Assembly: GCA_040506705.1 (NCBI GenBank)
Contig: JBEVWG010000046.1
Coordinates: 1 to 64,000 of the forward strand
Direction of reading: 5' to 3'
Source of the DNA: Thiodiazotropha sp040506705
Lineage (GTDB): Bacteria > Pseudomonadota > Gammaproteobacteria > Chromatiales > Chromatiaceae
DNA: 64,000 nucleotides
The translations under genes and the position numbers were made by a program. Every line of letters begins with the position of its first letter. Position 1 is the first letter of the stretch. The notes below the pieces were generated by a model. It worked only from the letters and a program-made list of their open reading frames with translations. It searched no databases and was not told where the DNA came from. Positions 25,712 through 34,511 of the stretch are shown here, in pieces.

Positions 25712-26796
25712 TCGAAGAGAAACCAGTTTTCGGCCCTTACGTCCATGCTAAAAACAGTATTAGTCGTACTATGGGCCTGGTGATGATCAGTCTGCTCCCC
25801 GCGACTCTGTTTGGCCTCTATCAATTTGGCTGGCCGGCAATATTCCTTTTTGCTGTCACCCTGGGGGGGTGTCTGTTTGCTGAAGCCATGGCCCTGCGAA
25901 TCGCAGGTAAACCGATCAAACCTTTTTTAATGGATGGCTCTGCCCTATTAACCGGTTGGTTACTGGCTATGACGCTGCCACCATGGGCGCCTTGGTGGAT
26001 CGGCCTGGTCGGTGCTCTGCTGGCGATTATCGTCGCAAAGCAGGTGTTTGGTGGCATTGGTCAAAACCTGTTCAATCCAGCTATGGTAGCTCGTGTTGCA
26101 TTGTTGATCTCATTTCCCTTGGAGATGACCCTGTTCAATCAACCAGTACCACTCTTTTCATCACAGGCACCAGGCTTTCTGGATAGCCTGGCAATTACCT
26201 TTGGCTCTTCCGATGCGATTGATGCGGTCAGCAGTGCCACCACGCTTGGTCATTTGAAAACAGAGATTGGCCGAGGCATTGCATTTCAGGATGCTGCAGC
26301 AGAAGGTGCTGGTTTATGGCAACTCTTTTGGGGACAGGCTGCTGGCAGCATGGGTGAAACATCAGCACTCCTGTTGCTTTTAGGTGGTCTCTTTCTGATC
26401 TACAAAAAAGTCATAACCTGGCATATACCACTCTCCATGCTGGGCACACTGGCACTACTTGCCACAATCCTTCACCTGCTTGATCCACAAAACTATGTTG
26501 AACCATTGACTCATCTATTCAGTGGTGCAGCGATACTTTGTGCTTTCTTCATCGCAACCGATCTTGTTACCTCACCTGTATCCACTCGTGGTCAGATTCT
26601 GTTTGGCGCTGGCTGCGGACTGCTGGTCTATGCAATACGTACCTGGGCAGGATACCCAGAGGGTGTTGCATTTGCTGTGATGTTGATGAACGCCTGTACA
26701 CCTTTGATAGACCACTATATCAAACCCCGAATTTACGGTCGTGACAGGAAAGGCGAGCCGTTAAATTATGTAGATGAGGGAGCAGATATCAGATGA
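25708..26796 (+). CDS. rnfD: Rnf complex subunit RnfD
   Basis: Membrane subunit with covalently bound FMN. 362 residues and about ten hydrophobic segments. AVSSATTLGHLK near residue 178 contains the threonine that accepts FMN in this family. Overlaps rnfC by 4 bases (ATGA) and rnfG by 4 bases. Confidence 0.95.
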   Translation: MIEEKPVFGPYVHAKNSISRTMGLVMISLLPATLFGLYQFGWPAIFLFAVTLGGCLFAEAMALRIAGKPIKPFLMDGSALLTGWLLAMTLPPWAPWWIGLVGALLAIIVAKQVFGGIGQNLFNPAMVARVALLISFPLEMTLFNQPVPLFSSQAPGFLDSLAITFGSSDAIDAVSSATTLGHLKTEIGRGIAFQDAAAEGAGLWQLFWGQAAGSMGETSALLLLLGGLFLIYKKVITWHIPLSMLGTLALLATILHLLDPQNYVEPLTHLFSGAAILCAFFIATDLVTSPVSTRGQILFGAGCGLLVYAIRTWAGYPEGVAFAVMLMNACTPLIDHYIKPRIYGRDRKGEPLNYVDEGADIR

Positions 26797-27464
26797 GTAC
26801 CCCCCAAGAACCCTCATATCGCAAGCGAGTCGGTTATCAGGCTGTACTACTGGGCGGTTTCTCTACACTGGCCACAGCACTTCTTGTAGCTGGCAACATT
26901 GCCACCAAAGATGACATTCTGGCCCGTCAAAAAGAGGATCTTTTAAATTCATTGAATCAGGTCGTACCTGCTGCACACTATGACAGTGATCTTCTGCATC
27001 AACCATTGAGTATGAGTGATGACAAAGGCCATGAGCTGACCGTCTATCGGGGTTTGCATGGTATGCAGGTCAACGCATTGGCATGGGAAGTTGTAGGGCA
27101 AGGTTACGCAGGTGATATACGACTGATCATGGGCGTAAGTGCAAAGGGTGAGATCCTCGGTGTTCGAGTGCTCTCCCACGCCGAAACCCCTGGTCTGGGC
27201 GATAAAATCGAGACAGCCAAGGATGATTGGATTTTGGGCTTTAACGACCTCTCTCTGAAAACCACATCCACAAAGGATTGGCATGTAAAGAAGGATGGCG
27301 GACAATTTGATCAATTCAGTGGTGCCACGATAACACCACGTGCAGTTGTATCTGCAGTTCATGGGGGCTTAACATTTTTTGATGCACATAAGGATGAGTT
27401 GTTGAAACCACCGGTTATCAACACAGAAGATCCCTCTTTGAAACGTGCCTCTGTTGATGAGTGA
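26793..27464 (+). CDS. rnfG: Rnf complex subunit RnfG
   Basis: 223-residue periplasm-facing flavoprotein subunit: one N-terminal membrane helix (about residues 12-32) followed by an FMN-binding domain. The flavinylation motif FSGATITPRAVV lies near residue 175. Order D-G-E-H matches the nif-linked rnf1 cluster of Azotobacter. Confidence 0.95.
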   Translation: MSTPQEPSYRKRVGYQAVLLGGFSTLATALLVAGNIATKDDILARQKEDLLNSLNQVVPAAHYDSDLLHQPLSMSDDKGHELTVYRGLHGMQVNALAWEVVGQGYAGDIRLIMGVSAKGEILGVRVLSHAETPGLGDKIETAKDDWILGFNDLSLKTTSTKDWHVKKDGGQFDQFSGATITPRAVVSAVHGGLTFFDAHKDELLKPPVINTEDPSLKRASVDE

Positions 27465-27471
27465 ATCGAAA

Positions 27472-28161
27472 ATGAGTAACGAATATAGACGTATCACCAA
27501 AGATGGGCTCTGGGACAACAACATAGTCTTTGCCCAGGCACTGGGTCTTTGCCCGCTTCTAGCCGTCACTGGAACAGCAACAAATGGTCTTGGAATGGGA
27601 TTAGCTACCACTGTAGTGATGGTTGCATCAGGCCTGCTGATATCGATGCTTCGCGGTATTATCACTCCCCAGGTTCGTATCCCGGTATTCGTTTTGATAA
27701 TAGCCGTTTTAGTTACTCTGGTTGATATGTCAATGAATGCCTGGGTACATGACCTGCATAAAGTACTTGGCTTGTTTATCCCTTTGATTGTAACCAACTG
27801 CGCTATTCTTGGTCGTGCAGAATCCTTTGCATCACGAAATACCGTGATGAAATCTATGTACGATGGCTTAATGATGGGCGCAGGTTTTACCTTTGCGCTG
27901 GTATTGCTGGGCGCTACCAGGGAGATACTTGGAAGTGGCACTTTGTTTGACAATGCAGCTCAATTGCTGGGTGGTTGGGCACATTTCATCGAGCTGACAC
28001 TCATTGAAGACTACAAAGGCTTTCTTCTAATCATACTACCACCAGGTGGTTTTCTGGTACTGGGATTTATCCTGGCATTGAAGCGCTTGCTGGATCGCAG
28101 TCTGGCAGAGAGAAAAGCTGCTTTGCAAGCATCTTCCGAAATGCCATTAGAGTCATCTTAA
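27472..28161 (+). CDS. rnfE: Rnf complex subunit RnfE
   Basis: Integral membrane paralogue of RnfA. 229 residues from the ATG at 27472 (MSNEYRRITKDGLWDNN). Conserved ALGLCPLLAVT and VTNCAILGRAESFA hold the membrane cluster cysteines. An in-frame ATG at 27457 overlaps the end of rnfG by 8 bases and is the alternative start. Confidence 0.94.
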   Translation: MSNEYRRITKDGLWDNNIVFAQALGLCPLLAVTGTATNGLGMGLATTVVMVASGLLISMLRGIITPQVRIPVFVLIIAVLVTLVDMSMNAWVHDLHKVLGLFIPLIVTNCAILGRAESFASRNTVMKSMYDGLMMGAGFTFALVLLGATREILGSGTLFDNAAQLLGGWAHFIELTLIEDYKGFLLIILPPGGFLVLGFILALKRLLDRSLAERKAALQASSEMPLESS

Positions 28162-28185
28162 TCAATTTAGAGGAGTGTAAGCACT

Positions 28186-28446
28186 ATGAATGTTGGTGTC
28201 GCTTACGCAGACAAATTCAAACAGCTTTGGTTAAAACTTGAAGTTCCGGATGGATCCACTGTTCGTGAAGCCATCAACCACTCCGGTCTGTTGGATCAGT
28301 TTCCAGAGATCGACCTTGAGCGCCAAAAGGTGGGCATCTTCGGAAAGATTACAAAACTCGATTCTGTAGTGGAAGAAGGCTCAAGAATTGAAGTTTACCG
28401 AGAGATCACGGCTGACCCTGAATTGGTGGAAAGACGGGATGAGTGA
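28186..28446 (+). CDS. rnfH: RnfH, ubiquitin-fold protein of the rnf operon
   Basis: 86-residue beta-grasp protein, RnfH family: GVAYADKFKQLW, VPDGSTVREAI, then KVGIFGKITKLDSVVEEG and RIEVYREIT. In Azotobacter RnfH is needed for NifH maturation with nif-linked rnf1. A GAGGAG site precedes the ATG. Last gene of the rnf operon. Confidence 0.93.
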   Translation: MNVGVAYADKFKQLWLKLEVPDGSTVREAINHSGLLDQFPEIDLERQKVGIFGKITKLDSVVEEGSRIEVYREITADPELVERRDE

Positions 28447-28452
28447 TGTAGG

Positions 28453-28478
28453 ATAAAACACCAAATGTGCTGTTTTAT
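28453..28478 (+). terminator. Weak hairpin after rnfH
   Basis: ATAAAACA and TGTTTTAT form an 8-bp A/T-rich stem with a 10-base loop, 7 bases past the rnfH stop; no T-run follows. Possible weak terminator of the rnf transcript. Confidence 0.4.
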
Positions 28479-28535
28479 ATAGACCCCTGCCATCTGACGC
28501 TGAGGAAAATGAGTAGAGTAGCTGAGTGAGGAATC

Positions 28536-28576
28536 CTCAGCCTTATGGCACGGTAGGAGCACAGCATAAGGCTGAG
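28536..28576. repeat. Perfect 12-bp inverted repeat
   Basis: CTCAGCCTTATG (28536-28547) is repeated inverted as CATAAGGCTGAG (28565-28576) around a 17-base spacer. A partial GCTGAG copy occurs just upstream at 28521. It lies in the 485-bp gap between rnfH and the porin gene and may be a terminator, a small-RNA stem or an intergenic repeat. Confidence 0.55.
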
Positions 28577-28753
28577 ACAATATCTTTTCATATAGACTCG
28601 TTTAAGCTTTTAGATACGGCCAATTTACCCGCCCTGTAATTTTCTGCTGCAAATATTTTTCTCGCTGGCCCAATAAGAGTTAAACCTAAAATAATCAGTT
28701 GACCGCCACTGCAGCCCCATTAACTTTCAATCTTCTCAGAACAACTCTGAAAG

Positions 28754-28791
28754 CCCCTCGCCCTTTACGGGAGAGGGGTTGGGGAGAGGGT
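28754..28791. repeat. REP-like GC-rich palindromic repeat
   Basis: CCCCTCGCCC and GGGAGAGGGG form a hairpin with a 5-base loop, followed by TTGGGGAGAGGG. This 'CCCTCTCCC' type is a widespread intergenic repeat in gammaproteobacteria. No gene is seen in the surrounding 485 bp. Confidence 0.65.
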
Positions 28792-28931
28792 GTACGCGAA
28801 GCGTTTCATGTGGTTGAAAGATAAAATCGCACTGATCGTTCATATTAATCTTGCTGATTGTTGGGGAAAATAGCTTCGATGGTAATGGTCACCTATTGGG
28901 TGAATCACGCTGCCCAACTGATCTTTTTAGG

Positions 28932-30143
28932 CTAAAAACCATAGTTAGCCATCAGCCGCACAAACTCCCCATCCTCATGCATATCGGTATAGATCAGTTC
29001 CAACGACATCTCTTCAGTTACATCATAGAGGGCATAGTAGTCAGTTTCGTTTGCACCCTCTTCAAAATCAACATGTAATGCACCAAGTGTTAATGCCTCT
29101 ACTCCACCATATTCAACACCAATAGCGGCAGCTTTCTGATCTTCGACACCATCAATGGTATGGTCATCTGCAGAGGTAAAATAGGGTCCACCGCCAAAAC
29201 CATTGGTAACTATTCCGGAAACACCATTATAGGCCGCTGAAAGTGTAATCTCAGCCAGGGTGTAACTTGCGGTTACTCCCCAAGCATCCCCATCCGGACC
29301 TGATTCATCATTGCTATCATCTGATTGTGAACTGAACTGCACACCAACACTAAAACTTTCGTTTTCATAGATTGCCTCTAAGTAGAGGAGTTTTGCAAAA
29401 TCATTGCCATGATAGTACCAACTTTGTAGCGCCAGATTTTTAACCCCCTCGTATACTGCACCTGCAGCTGTAATACCATCATCACTGTTTAGTTCCTGAA
29501 AATGCTCTGGTAAATCTGCATCCACACCAGCCCATTTATCAAGATGTGTCAGGTATAAGGTAGTATCATCAATATCACTATTACTCAGCAATAATCCTTG
29601 AAAGGTATTGGGTATCATGCGGATATCGTCTGTATCGGCATGTGGTGTATCAAGCTCAAAGCGCCCCAGTCGCAGCATGGTATTGCCATAATCAGCTTGT
29701 ATATAGGCTTCGCCAAGGATAGCGTAGCTGCCACTCTCTGAAGAGAAGAAATCTCCATTTTCATCATCAAACAGTTCACTGGTAGCGTAGAAAGTCGCAC
29801 CACCAATCAAGCCGTTCCATGCTGGGCTGATGTAACCCAGTTTGCCACCAAAGGCTGATCCATCAGTTTTGTCACCAATATCATCTTCTGCATGTATGGC
29901 ACCCATTCTTAGGTTGCCAAATAGACCCTCATCTGCCTCGACTACGCCCATACCCAAGAGGCTGTAGAGTGATCCAATCAATAGCAGAACAAAGGAAGCA
30001 CTGTTCTGCTTATATTTTGATTTTCCCCCATATCTACCTAGTGATCTCTTGTTGTTAACGACATCAGATAAAACAAAGCAATTCGAGATCGATAATGGTG
30101 TACTACTCTCAGCAATAGCTACACTTAAACGTTTTGGTTGCAT
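28932..30143 (-). CDS. Outer-membrane porin-like protein
   Basis: 403 residues with alternating beta-strand pattern, strong acidic bias and a C-terminal phenylalanine (MANYGF), typical of outer-membrane beta-barrels; it resembles OprD-type or general porins. The hydrophobic signal segment (SFVLLLIGSLYSLLGMGVVEA) only begins near residue 50, giving an unusually long N-terminal extension. That start is nevertheless supported by a GGGGAAG site 6-7 bases before the ATG, and no in-frame ATG, GTG or TTG was found nearer to the signal. A weak Fur-like sequence lies about 130 bp upstream. Confidence 0.75.
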   Translation of the reverse strand: MQPKRLSVAIAESSTPLSISNCFVLSDVVNNKRSLGRYGGKSKYKQNSASFVLLLIGSLYSLLGMGVVEADEGLFGNLRMGAIHAEDDIGDKTDGSAFGGKLGYISPAWNGLIGGATFYATSELFDDENGDFFSSESGSYAILGEAYIQADYGNTMLRLGRFELDTPHADTDDIRMIPNTFQGLLLSNSDIDDTTLYLTHLDKWAGVDADLPEHFQELNSDDGITAAGAVYEGVKNLALQSWYYHGNDFAKLLYLEAIYENESFSVGVQFSSQSDDSNDESGPDGDAWGVTASYTLAEITLSAAYNGVSGIVTNGFGGGPYFTSADDHTIDGVEDQKAAAIGVEYGGVEALTLGALHVDFEEGANETDYYALYDVTEEMSLELIYTDMHEDGEFVRLMANYGF

Positions 30144-30271
30144 TTCACGCTTCCCCAGTCAGTAAAAAAACCGGACTGGCTGGCGTAAGCTGGCTTGCCG
30201 TCTAGATAGATCAAAAAGAACAACAATTAAGTTGTCCAATTAAATCAGAATATCTTGGAATTAAGGTTATT

Positions 30272-30290
30272 ACGAATGGTTATCATTTGC
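30272..30290. promoter_or_regulatory. Possible Fur box upstream of the porin gene
   Basis: ACGAATGGTTATCATTTGC agrees with the 19-bp Fur consensus at 12 positions, concentrated in the centre. Much weaker than the box at 32679. Confidence 0.35.
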
Positions 30291-30414
30291 AATACCTAAC
30301 TGATCCTTGTTTTCTCTTTTTCTCTGCCACTCTCTGGAAGGGTGACAGCTCACAGCGTTGAGTGGGAGTACTTCCCCCACCATTTTTAATCTTACGAAAA
30401 GCAGCTTCTAACCT

Positions 30415-31278
30415 CTATTCACCATATATCTGCATACGATAGCCTCCTTCCAATTCAGCAAATATTGGTCCTGGACATGAGTTGATGCGTCTTCCATCCA
30501 CCTCTGATACAGGAATCAGTTCTGCACCTGTACCTGTCAGAAAACACTCATCAGCGTTATAAAGGTCATAGGGAGCTAATGGACTCTCAGTAACTTTTAC
30601 CCCTGCCTCTATCGCCAATGCTATGACCAGATTTCGGGTTACACCTTCCAACGCGCCTTCAATAACAGGGGGAGTCAGCAACTTCCCTCCAACTACAATG
30701 AATAGATTGTCCGCTGTCCCTTCAGCTACCCTGCCCGCTTGATTAAGAAGAATCGCTTCATCAACACCTGCGTGATTGGCCTCTATGCGGGCCAACACTT
30801 GATTCAGATAATTGAGACTTTTAATTCGAGGATCGAGACCATCTATCGGTAGCCGACGTGTTGATGCGATGATCAATCTGGCTCCTTCCGATCTGGTGGC
30901 ATTACTGACCATCTCCAAACGATCTGCCATGATAAACAGACCAGGCTCCTGGCACCCCTTTGGATCTAACCCCAAGGGTCCAATACCTCGTGTGGCAACC
31001 AACCTCAGATATCCTGAATCTTCAGGAAATTTAGAGATGACCTCATCAATAGCCCGAGTAATCTCCTCTGAGCTGTATTGCAACTTAAGAGCAAGCGCCT
31101 GAGCTGAATAGCGTAAGCGTAGAAGGTGTTCTTGTAACCTGAATGGACGTCGATTAAAAAACCTGATCCCCTCAAAAATCCCGTCTCCATAGAGAAAACC
31201 ATGGTCATAGATTGAGACTTTGGCTTCACTCTTTGGTACCAGCTCTCCATTTATCCAACAACTGCTTTGACTAGACAT
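30415..31278 (-). CDS. Class IV aminotransferase, branched-chain (IlvE-like)
   Basis: PLP-dependent fold-type IV aminotransferase, most like branched-chain amino acid aminotransferase (interconverts Val/Leu/Ile and their 2-oxo acids). 287 residues; YDHGFLYGDGIFEGIR near residue 25, the PLP lysine in RIKSLNYLNQVLA (about 155), and NQAGRVAEGTADNLFIV plus LTGTGAELIPV in the C-terminal half. D-amino-acid or 4-amino-4-deoxychorismate aminotransferase are alternatives. Its start overlaps the end of the truncated phzF-like gene by 8 bases, so both belonged to one transcript. Confidence 0.85.
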   Translation of the reverse strand: MSSQSSCWINGELVPKSEAKVSIYDHGFLYGDGIFEGIRFFNRRPFRLQEHLLRLRYSAQALALKLQYSSEEITRAIDEVISKFPEDSGYLRLVATRGIGPLGLDPKGCQEPGLFIMADRLEMVSNATRSEGARLIIASTRRLPIDGLDPRIKSLNYLNQVLARIEANHAGVDEAILLNQAGRVAEGTADNLFIVVGGKLLTPPVIEGALEGVTRNLVIALAIEAGVKVTESPLAPYDLYNADECFLTGTGAELIPVSEVDGRRINSCPGPIFAELEGGYRMQIYGE

Positions 31279-31603
31279 AGAGTGCTCCTGCCATAGTCGT
31301 TACCGCCTGCCCCAGGATAGTGACACGGTTTCCATTCAGACGAATTCCAATGTCTCCGCCTCGGGCAGAGGCTTGATAAGCTTGTAGCTCACTCTTATCC
31401 AGCCGCTCCCCCCAGTACGGCGCCAGGGTGCAGTGTGCAGACCCTGTAACAGGATCTTCAGGGATGCCAAGCGCAGGTGCAAAGAATCGTGAGATAAAAT
31501 CAATACCCGACTGGTCTCCAGGTGCAGTTGCTATCACACCACGACAATCTATTTTACTTAATCCAGCTTGGTGCTGCCGTACCAGCACCCGCTTTTCTTC
31601 CAA
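31271..31603 (-). pseudogene. PhzF-family isomerase/epimerase, 5'-truncated
   Basis: Only the C-terminal third of a PhzF/YddE-type protein remains (about 90 of an expected 260-300 residues). Conserved parts are CRGVIATAPG, then SRFFAPALGIPEDPVTGSAH, and an ARGGDIGIRL strand near the end. Homology stops near 31560, exactly where homology to the opposite-strand MocR-type protein begins. A 110-codon frame persists from 31603, but the catalytic N-terminal half is gone, so the product is very likely non-functional. Confidence 0.8.
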
Positions 31604-32643
31604 CCCGGCAAGTCGAAAAAGCGATGGCCAAGGCTAACCGTCAACAACGGCAACGCAACGCCGGATATGAGTTTCCACCGGGTGTACCCGAATTACGCCG
31701 TCAAATTTCACGACGTATGACTGAAATTGGGTGCAAAGTACATGCAGATGAAATCGTCATTACAAATGGTTGTCAGGAGGCACTTACCCTAGCCCTGCGA
31801 GCCACCACTTCACCTGGAGATATTGTCGCTATTGAATCTCCTACCTTCTATGGCCTTCTACAAGTCATAGACTCGCTGGGGTTGAAGGCGCTGGAGATTC
31901 CTACCCATCCCCGTGAAGGCATCTCTGTACCAGCCTTGCAGCTGGCAATAGAGCAATGGCCCGTAAAAGCCTGCATTTTGGTAGCTAATTACAGCAACCC
32001 CTTGGGCTATCGTATGAGTGATTCACAAAAAAACAGATTAGTGGAGCTACTTAAATCATTTAAAATCCCACTGATTGAAGACGATGTATATGGTGACCTT
32101 GGTTTTAGCCAAAGAAGACCCAGTGTCTGTAAAAGCTACGATAACCACGGAGAGGTTCTACACTGCTCTTCCATTTCTAAAACCCTCTCTCCTGGTCTCA
32201 GAGTGGGTTGGATTGCACCAGGAAAACATCAGCAACAGGTTGAGTACTTGAAATTTGTCACCAATCTGGCAACACCGACACTACCTCAACTTGCTGTAGC
32301 AGAATTGATGGAAAATGGGCAGTACGAACGACATCTGCGTAAAATTCGTAGTGAATATGCCCGGGCTGTTGAACGTATGACCAAAGCAGTTGAACGGCTA
32401 TTTCCTGAGGGTACACGAATAACCCGCCCCCAAGGTGGATTCGTTATTTGGCTGGAGTTACCAGGTAAAAACGACAGCTTTCAAATGGCGCAGAAACTCT
32501 TATCAAAAGGCATCAGCATCGCACCGGGAGCAATTTTTTCTGCTACCGGTAAATACCAGAATTTCCTACGCCTCTCTTGTGCCTGTGAATGGGATGACCG
32601 TATTGAACGGGCACTCGCTACCATCGCGCAACACTGCAATTAA
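31555..32643 (+). pseudogene. MocR-type regulator lacking its GntR domain
   Basis: The sequence matches the aminotransferase-like effector domain of MocR/PdxR regulators (fold-type I): it opens with LIQLGAAVPAP, the segment that normally follows the linker, then GYEFPPGVPELRR, TNGCQEALTLAL, the substrate-side NYSNPLGYRMS, the PLP lysine in SSISKTLSPGLRVGW, and RPQGGFVIWLEL. The N-terminal winged-helix GntR domain is absent. A start codon at 31522 lies inside antisense phzF sequence. It may still be translated as a 350-370-residue aminotransferase-like protein, so the pseudogene label is a judgement. Confidence 0.7.
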
Positions 32644-32678
32644 TAGTATCGAACATCAACAAATTAGATGTTGCAAAT

Positions 32679-32697
32679 GATAATGATTATCATTATG
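32679..32697. promoter_or_regulatory. Fur box upstream of hemP
   Basis: GATAATGATTATCATTATG matches the 19-bp Fur consensus at 17 positions and sits in a larger palindrome (32673-32705). It lies 47 bases ahead of the hemP ATG. Confidence 0.92.
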
Positions 32698-32744
32698 ATA
32701 AATGCACAACTTAATTTTTAGACTCTATTTGGCAGTTTTTGACT

Positions 32745-32918
32745 ATGCACGATGAACCTCACCAGAACTGGGAAAAAGATCAATTGAAGGATGAAGCCCG
32801 TTCAAGAATTCAAAGTAGTGAGCTCTTTCGTGATCAGCAACGAATAGAGATAGTACATAGGGGTGAGGTCTATCGATTACAGATCACCCGACAAGGAAAA
32901 CTAATCCTGACTAAATAA
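32745..32918 (+). CDS. hemP: Hemin uptake protein HemP
   Basis: 57-residue HemP/HmuP-type protein. After a charged N-terminus it has RIQSSELF, then HRGEVYRLQITRQGKLILTK, the conserved family C-terminus. HemP homologues promote expression of haem/iron uptake genes or assist haem transport. It sits directly behind a near-consensus Fur box and ahead of the imelysin operon, about 250 bp upstream of it. Confidence 0.9.
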   Translation: MHDEPHQNWEKDQLKDEARSRIQSSELFRDQQRIEIVHRGEVYRLQITRQGKLILTK

Positions 32919-33172
32919 CCAACGCGGGTCAGCCAGCTCTTGCAAGCCACACCCTTGATCATCCAACAACCTGGGTAATGCTATGAAAAAAAGAGCAATC
33001 ACGCTGTCTTCTTGTACAGTTTATAGTTCCATCAACAATGTGCAAACTGTAGTTTCAGCTCAAATCCAACGTTGCGCTGTTGCCTTTGTTTCAACAAATA
33101 TCGACCATCAAACCGATGGATCCCCTGCCACTGATACAACCCAATCGTTTTCAGTCTAAGGAGATTTTTGCA

Positions 33173-34429
33173 ATGAAACATACAATTTACCTCATCATTG
33201 GTTTAGCCCTCAATAGCAGCCTCTCTGCCGCCACTACAGAGCAGCAGGTCTTAAATCACTATGCAGTTCTCGCACATTCGATGTATAGCGATTCATTGAT
33301 TACAGCAACATCACTCAGCGAGGCGATTGACAAATTAATCACAAACCCAACTGAAGCCAATCTAGGAGCAGCCAAAGAAGCATGGATAAGCGCGCGTCAC
33401 CCTTACCAACAAACGGAGGTGTATCGTTTTGGTAACGCCATCGTTGATGAATGGGAAGGTAAAGTTAATGCCTGGCCGCTGGATGAAGGACTGATTGATT
33501 ACGTCGATGCGAGTTATGGAGATGAATCAGATGAAAATCCTTACTACACCGCAAATATCATAGCCAATCCTATATTAAAACTCTCTGGTAGGGTAATAGA
33601 TACTACTAACATCACTAAAGAGATTCTCTCCGCACAACTACATGAAATAGATGAGGTGGAAGCGAATGTCGCTACTGGTTACCACGCTATCGAGTTTCTG
33701 CTTTGGGGACAGGATCTGAATGGAACAGGGCCAGGTGCCGGGAACCGCCCCGTCACTGATTATGATGTCAAAAACTGCACCATGGGTAACTGTGACCGTA
33801 GAGCCGCCTATCTTAAAGCTGTAACTGAGCTACTGGTAGATGATCTCTCCTGGATGGTGGAACAATGGTCAACTAGTGGCACTGCCAGAAAAGCAATTAC
33901 TGAAGGCGTATTGAAGGAAAATCTTGCAACAATTTTTACCGGCATGGGTAGCCTCTCCTATGGTGAGTTAGCGGGTGAACGGATGAAACTTGGTTTAATT
34001 CTTCATGATCCTGAAGAGGAACACGACTGCTTCAGTGACAATACCCATTGGTCACACTTTAATGATGTCAAAGGCATACTCAACGTCTATACCGGACACT
34101 ATACCCGCATAGATGGCACTATTATCAAAGGCCCAAGTCTCTCTGACCTGGTTACAGAGAAATCCCCGGCAACCGATAGTGCATTACGCGCCCATCTATT
34201 AAAAACTCTGGGGAAAATGAAGCTACTGGTAGAGAGTGCTAATCAAGGCATTGCCTATGATCAGCTTATCGGCGAAAACAATCCAAAAGGAAATGCATCC
34301 GTGCAAGCAGCAATAGATGCCCTGATTGCACAAACTCATCTCATCGAAAAGGCAGTCACTGTTTTGGACCTTGGATCCATTGCCTTTGAAGGTTCGGAGA
34401 GTCTGGACGAGCCCCATAAAGTGAAATGA
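33173..34429 (+). CDS. Imelysin-family iron-regulated lipoprotein/periplasmic protein (M75)
   Basis: 418 residues with a signal peptide (about 1-19, cleavage after LSAA). Imelysin (peptidase M75/IrpA) fold: the GxHxxE motif occurs as GYHAIEFLLWGQDLNG near residue 180, with an NCDRRAAYLKAV helix after it and a GERMKLGL segment. These proteins are iron-regulated surface or periplasmic factors; proteolysis has not been confirmed. ATG at 33173 follows AAGGAG. First gene of a five-gene unit with two haem proteins, a second imelysin and a DUF1513 protein. Confidence 0.9.
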   Translation: MKHTIYLIIGLALNSSLSAATTEQQVLNHYAVLAHSMYSDSLITATSLSEAIDKLITNPTEANLGAAKEAWISARHPYQQTEVYRFGNAIVDEWEGKVNAWPLDEGLIDYVDASYGDESDENPYYTANIIANPILKLSGRVIDTTNITKEILSAQLHEIDEVEANVATGYHAIEFLLWGQDLNGTGPGAGNRPVTDYDVKNCTMGNCDRRAAYLKAVTELLVDDLSWMVEQWSTSGTARKAITEGVLKENLATIFTGMGSLSYGELAGERMKLGLILHDPEEEHDCFSDNTHWSHFNDVKGILNVYTGHYTRIDGTIIKGPSLSDLVTEKSPATDSALRAHLLKTLGKMKLLVESANQGIAYDQLIGENNPKGNASVQAAIDALIAQTHLIEKAVTVLDLGSIAFEGSESLDEPHKVK

Positions 34430-34511
34430 GATAAATCCCATTCGACCTCAGCTGTTGCTGCCCTTCAGCAGCTGAGGCTCAGTCAAACAACTCAACGACT
34501 CAGGCTATTCC

